Shown: one piece after another, positions 5,647 through 6,289 of the stretch
Layout of the letters: every line of letters starts with the position of its first letter
How positions within the stretch are numbered: position 1 is the stretch's first letter
Assembly: GCA_021157665.1 (NCBI GenBank)
Contig: JAGGWE010000042.1
Coordinates: forward strand, 1-6,289
DNA: 6,289 bases
Direction of reading: 5' to 3'
DNA from: Sulfurimonas sp.
Lineage (GTDB): Bacteria; Campylobacterota; Campylobacteria; Campylobacterales; Sulfurimonadaceae
The notes under the pieces: generated by a model
Database searches by the model: none
Told to the model about the DNA's origin: nothing
The model's input: the letters and a program-made list of their open reading frames with translations, nothing else
Translations under genes and position numbers: made by a program

Positions 5647-6289
5647 ATGAAAATTAGAATTTTATTTGTTTTAATAGTTTTAAATTTATCTCTTTTAGCT
5701 TCTGCTAGTGTAGAGGAATCGATAGTAAAAATATATACAGTATCAAAATTGTCAAATTATACTACACCTTGGAACTCTAGTATAAGAAGGTCTCATGGTT
5801 CTGGAAGTATCATTAGTGGAAATAGAATTCTTACAAATGCACATGTAGTTGCAGATGAGACTTTTATAGAGGTTAAAAGAGATGGTGATACAAGAAAGTA
5901 TGAGGCAGAGGTTGAATTTATCTCTCATCAGGCAGATTTAGCACTTTTAAAATTAAAAGATAAGTCATTTTTTAAAGGTACAAAAGCCTTAGAATTAGAT
6001 GGATTACCAAGGTTTGAACAAGATATTGCAGTTTATGGTTTTCCTGTTGGTGGAGATAGTTTAAGTGTTAGTCGAGGGATAGTTTCGAGGATTGAACATA
6101 ACAGATATGCTCACTCAAGAGAGATATTTTTATCTATTCAAATAGATGCTGCTGTAAATCCTGGAAGTAGTGGTGGTCCAGCTATTAGTGATGGTAAAAT
6201 AATTGGTGTTGTGATGCAACAAATATCAAGGTCTCAAAGTATTGGCTATATTGTACCCGTTGAGATTGTTAGACATTTTTTAGATGATG
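5647..6289 (+). CDS. Secreted HtrA-family serine protease resembling plant Deg2/Deg9 (3' end outside window)
   Basis: The N-terminal 214 residues of an exported trypsin-like protease. A Sec signal peptide is clear: MKIR, a hydrophobic stretch FVLIVLNLSLL, and an A-S-A site with likely cleavage after residue 20. The catalytic triad is visible: His66 in LTNAHVV, Asp97 in QADLALLKL, and Ser175 in NPGSSGGPAI. The protein would act in the periplasm in protein quality control, by analogy with HtrA proteases. From memory, phrases such as VKRDGDTRKYEAEV, FPVGGDSLSVSRGIVSRIE, RYAHS, IQIDAAVNPG and IGYIVPVEIVRHFL follow chloroplast Deg2 and Deg9 more closely than DegP/DegQ. The serine motif is GSSGGP instead of the usual GNSGGP. 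One or two PDZ domains are expected beyond the edge. ATG at 5647 is preferred because AAGGG (5633-5637) is nine bases away; an in-frame ATG at 5641 is only three bases from it. Divergent from hrpB. Confidence 0.9.
   Translation, partial: MKIRILFVLIVLNLSLLASASVEESIVKIYTVSKLSNYTTPWNSSIRRSHGSGSIISGNRILTNAHVVADETFIEVKRDGDTRKYEAEVEFISHQADLALLKLKDKSFFKGTKALELDGLPRFEQDIAVYGFPVGGDSLSVSRGIVSRIEHNRYAHSREIFLSIQIDAAVNPGSSGGPAISDGKIIGVVMQQISRSQSIGYIVPVEIVRHFLDD

Noticed and set aside
1..6289. tRNA, rRNA, CRISPR array, insertion sequence or phage genes
   Set aside because: No cloverleaf, rRNA core sequence, spaced direct repeats or transposase/integrase motif was seen; the window is almost fully accounted for by five genes.

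Overview
The window looks like chromosomal DNA of a Campylobacterota (epsilonproteobacterial) species, most likely Sulfurimonas-like. I infer this from the very low G+C (about one third by eye), tight gene packing, promoters with a recognisable -10 but poor -35, and the protein character. I could not run a search, so the genus is a guess.

Layout, left to right. (1) The 3' end of a plus-strand gene enters from the left edge and stops at 413; it reads like the tail of a degenerate GGDEF-type signalling domain. (2) A 32-bp perfect palindrome (425-456) lies between it and a convergent neighbour. (3) On the minus strand (467-853) is a one-iron superoxide reductase of the neelaredoxin/desulfoferrodoxin family. 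(4) A 174-bp divergent promoter region follows (854-1027), with a heptamer occurring three times. (5) glyS, the beta subunit of the heterotetrameric glycyl-tRNA synthetase, is complete at 1028-3049. (6) hrpB, a DEAH-type ATP-dependent helicase, is complete on the minus strand and ends only 5 bp from the glyS stop. (7) A roughly 70-bp divergent promoter region separates hrpB from a secreted HtrA-family serine protease resembling plant Deg2/Deg9, which is cut by the right edge after its catalytic domain.

The genes do not form a pathway. Each appears to be its own transcription unit: convergent at 413/467 and 3049/3055, divergent at 853/1028 and about 5571/5647. Oxidative-stress defence, translation, RNA or nucleic-acid remodelling and envelope proteolysis simply sit side by side.

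The most unusual signal is not a gene. The octamer GGCATGTG, usually as YGGCATGTGGA, occurs eight times exactly in 6.3 kb on both strands, where about 0.06 copies would be expected. It falls in three genes and in different reading frames, so protein sequence does not explain it. It behaves like a genome-wide iterated word, such as a DNA uptake sequence, a HIP1-like repeat or another chromosome-maintenance motif.
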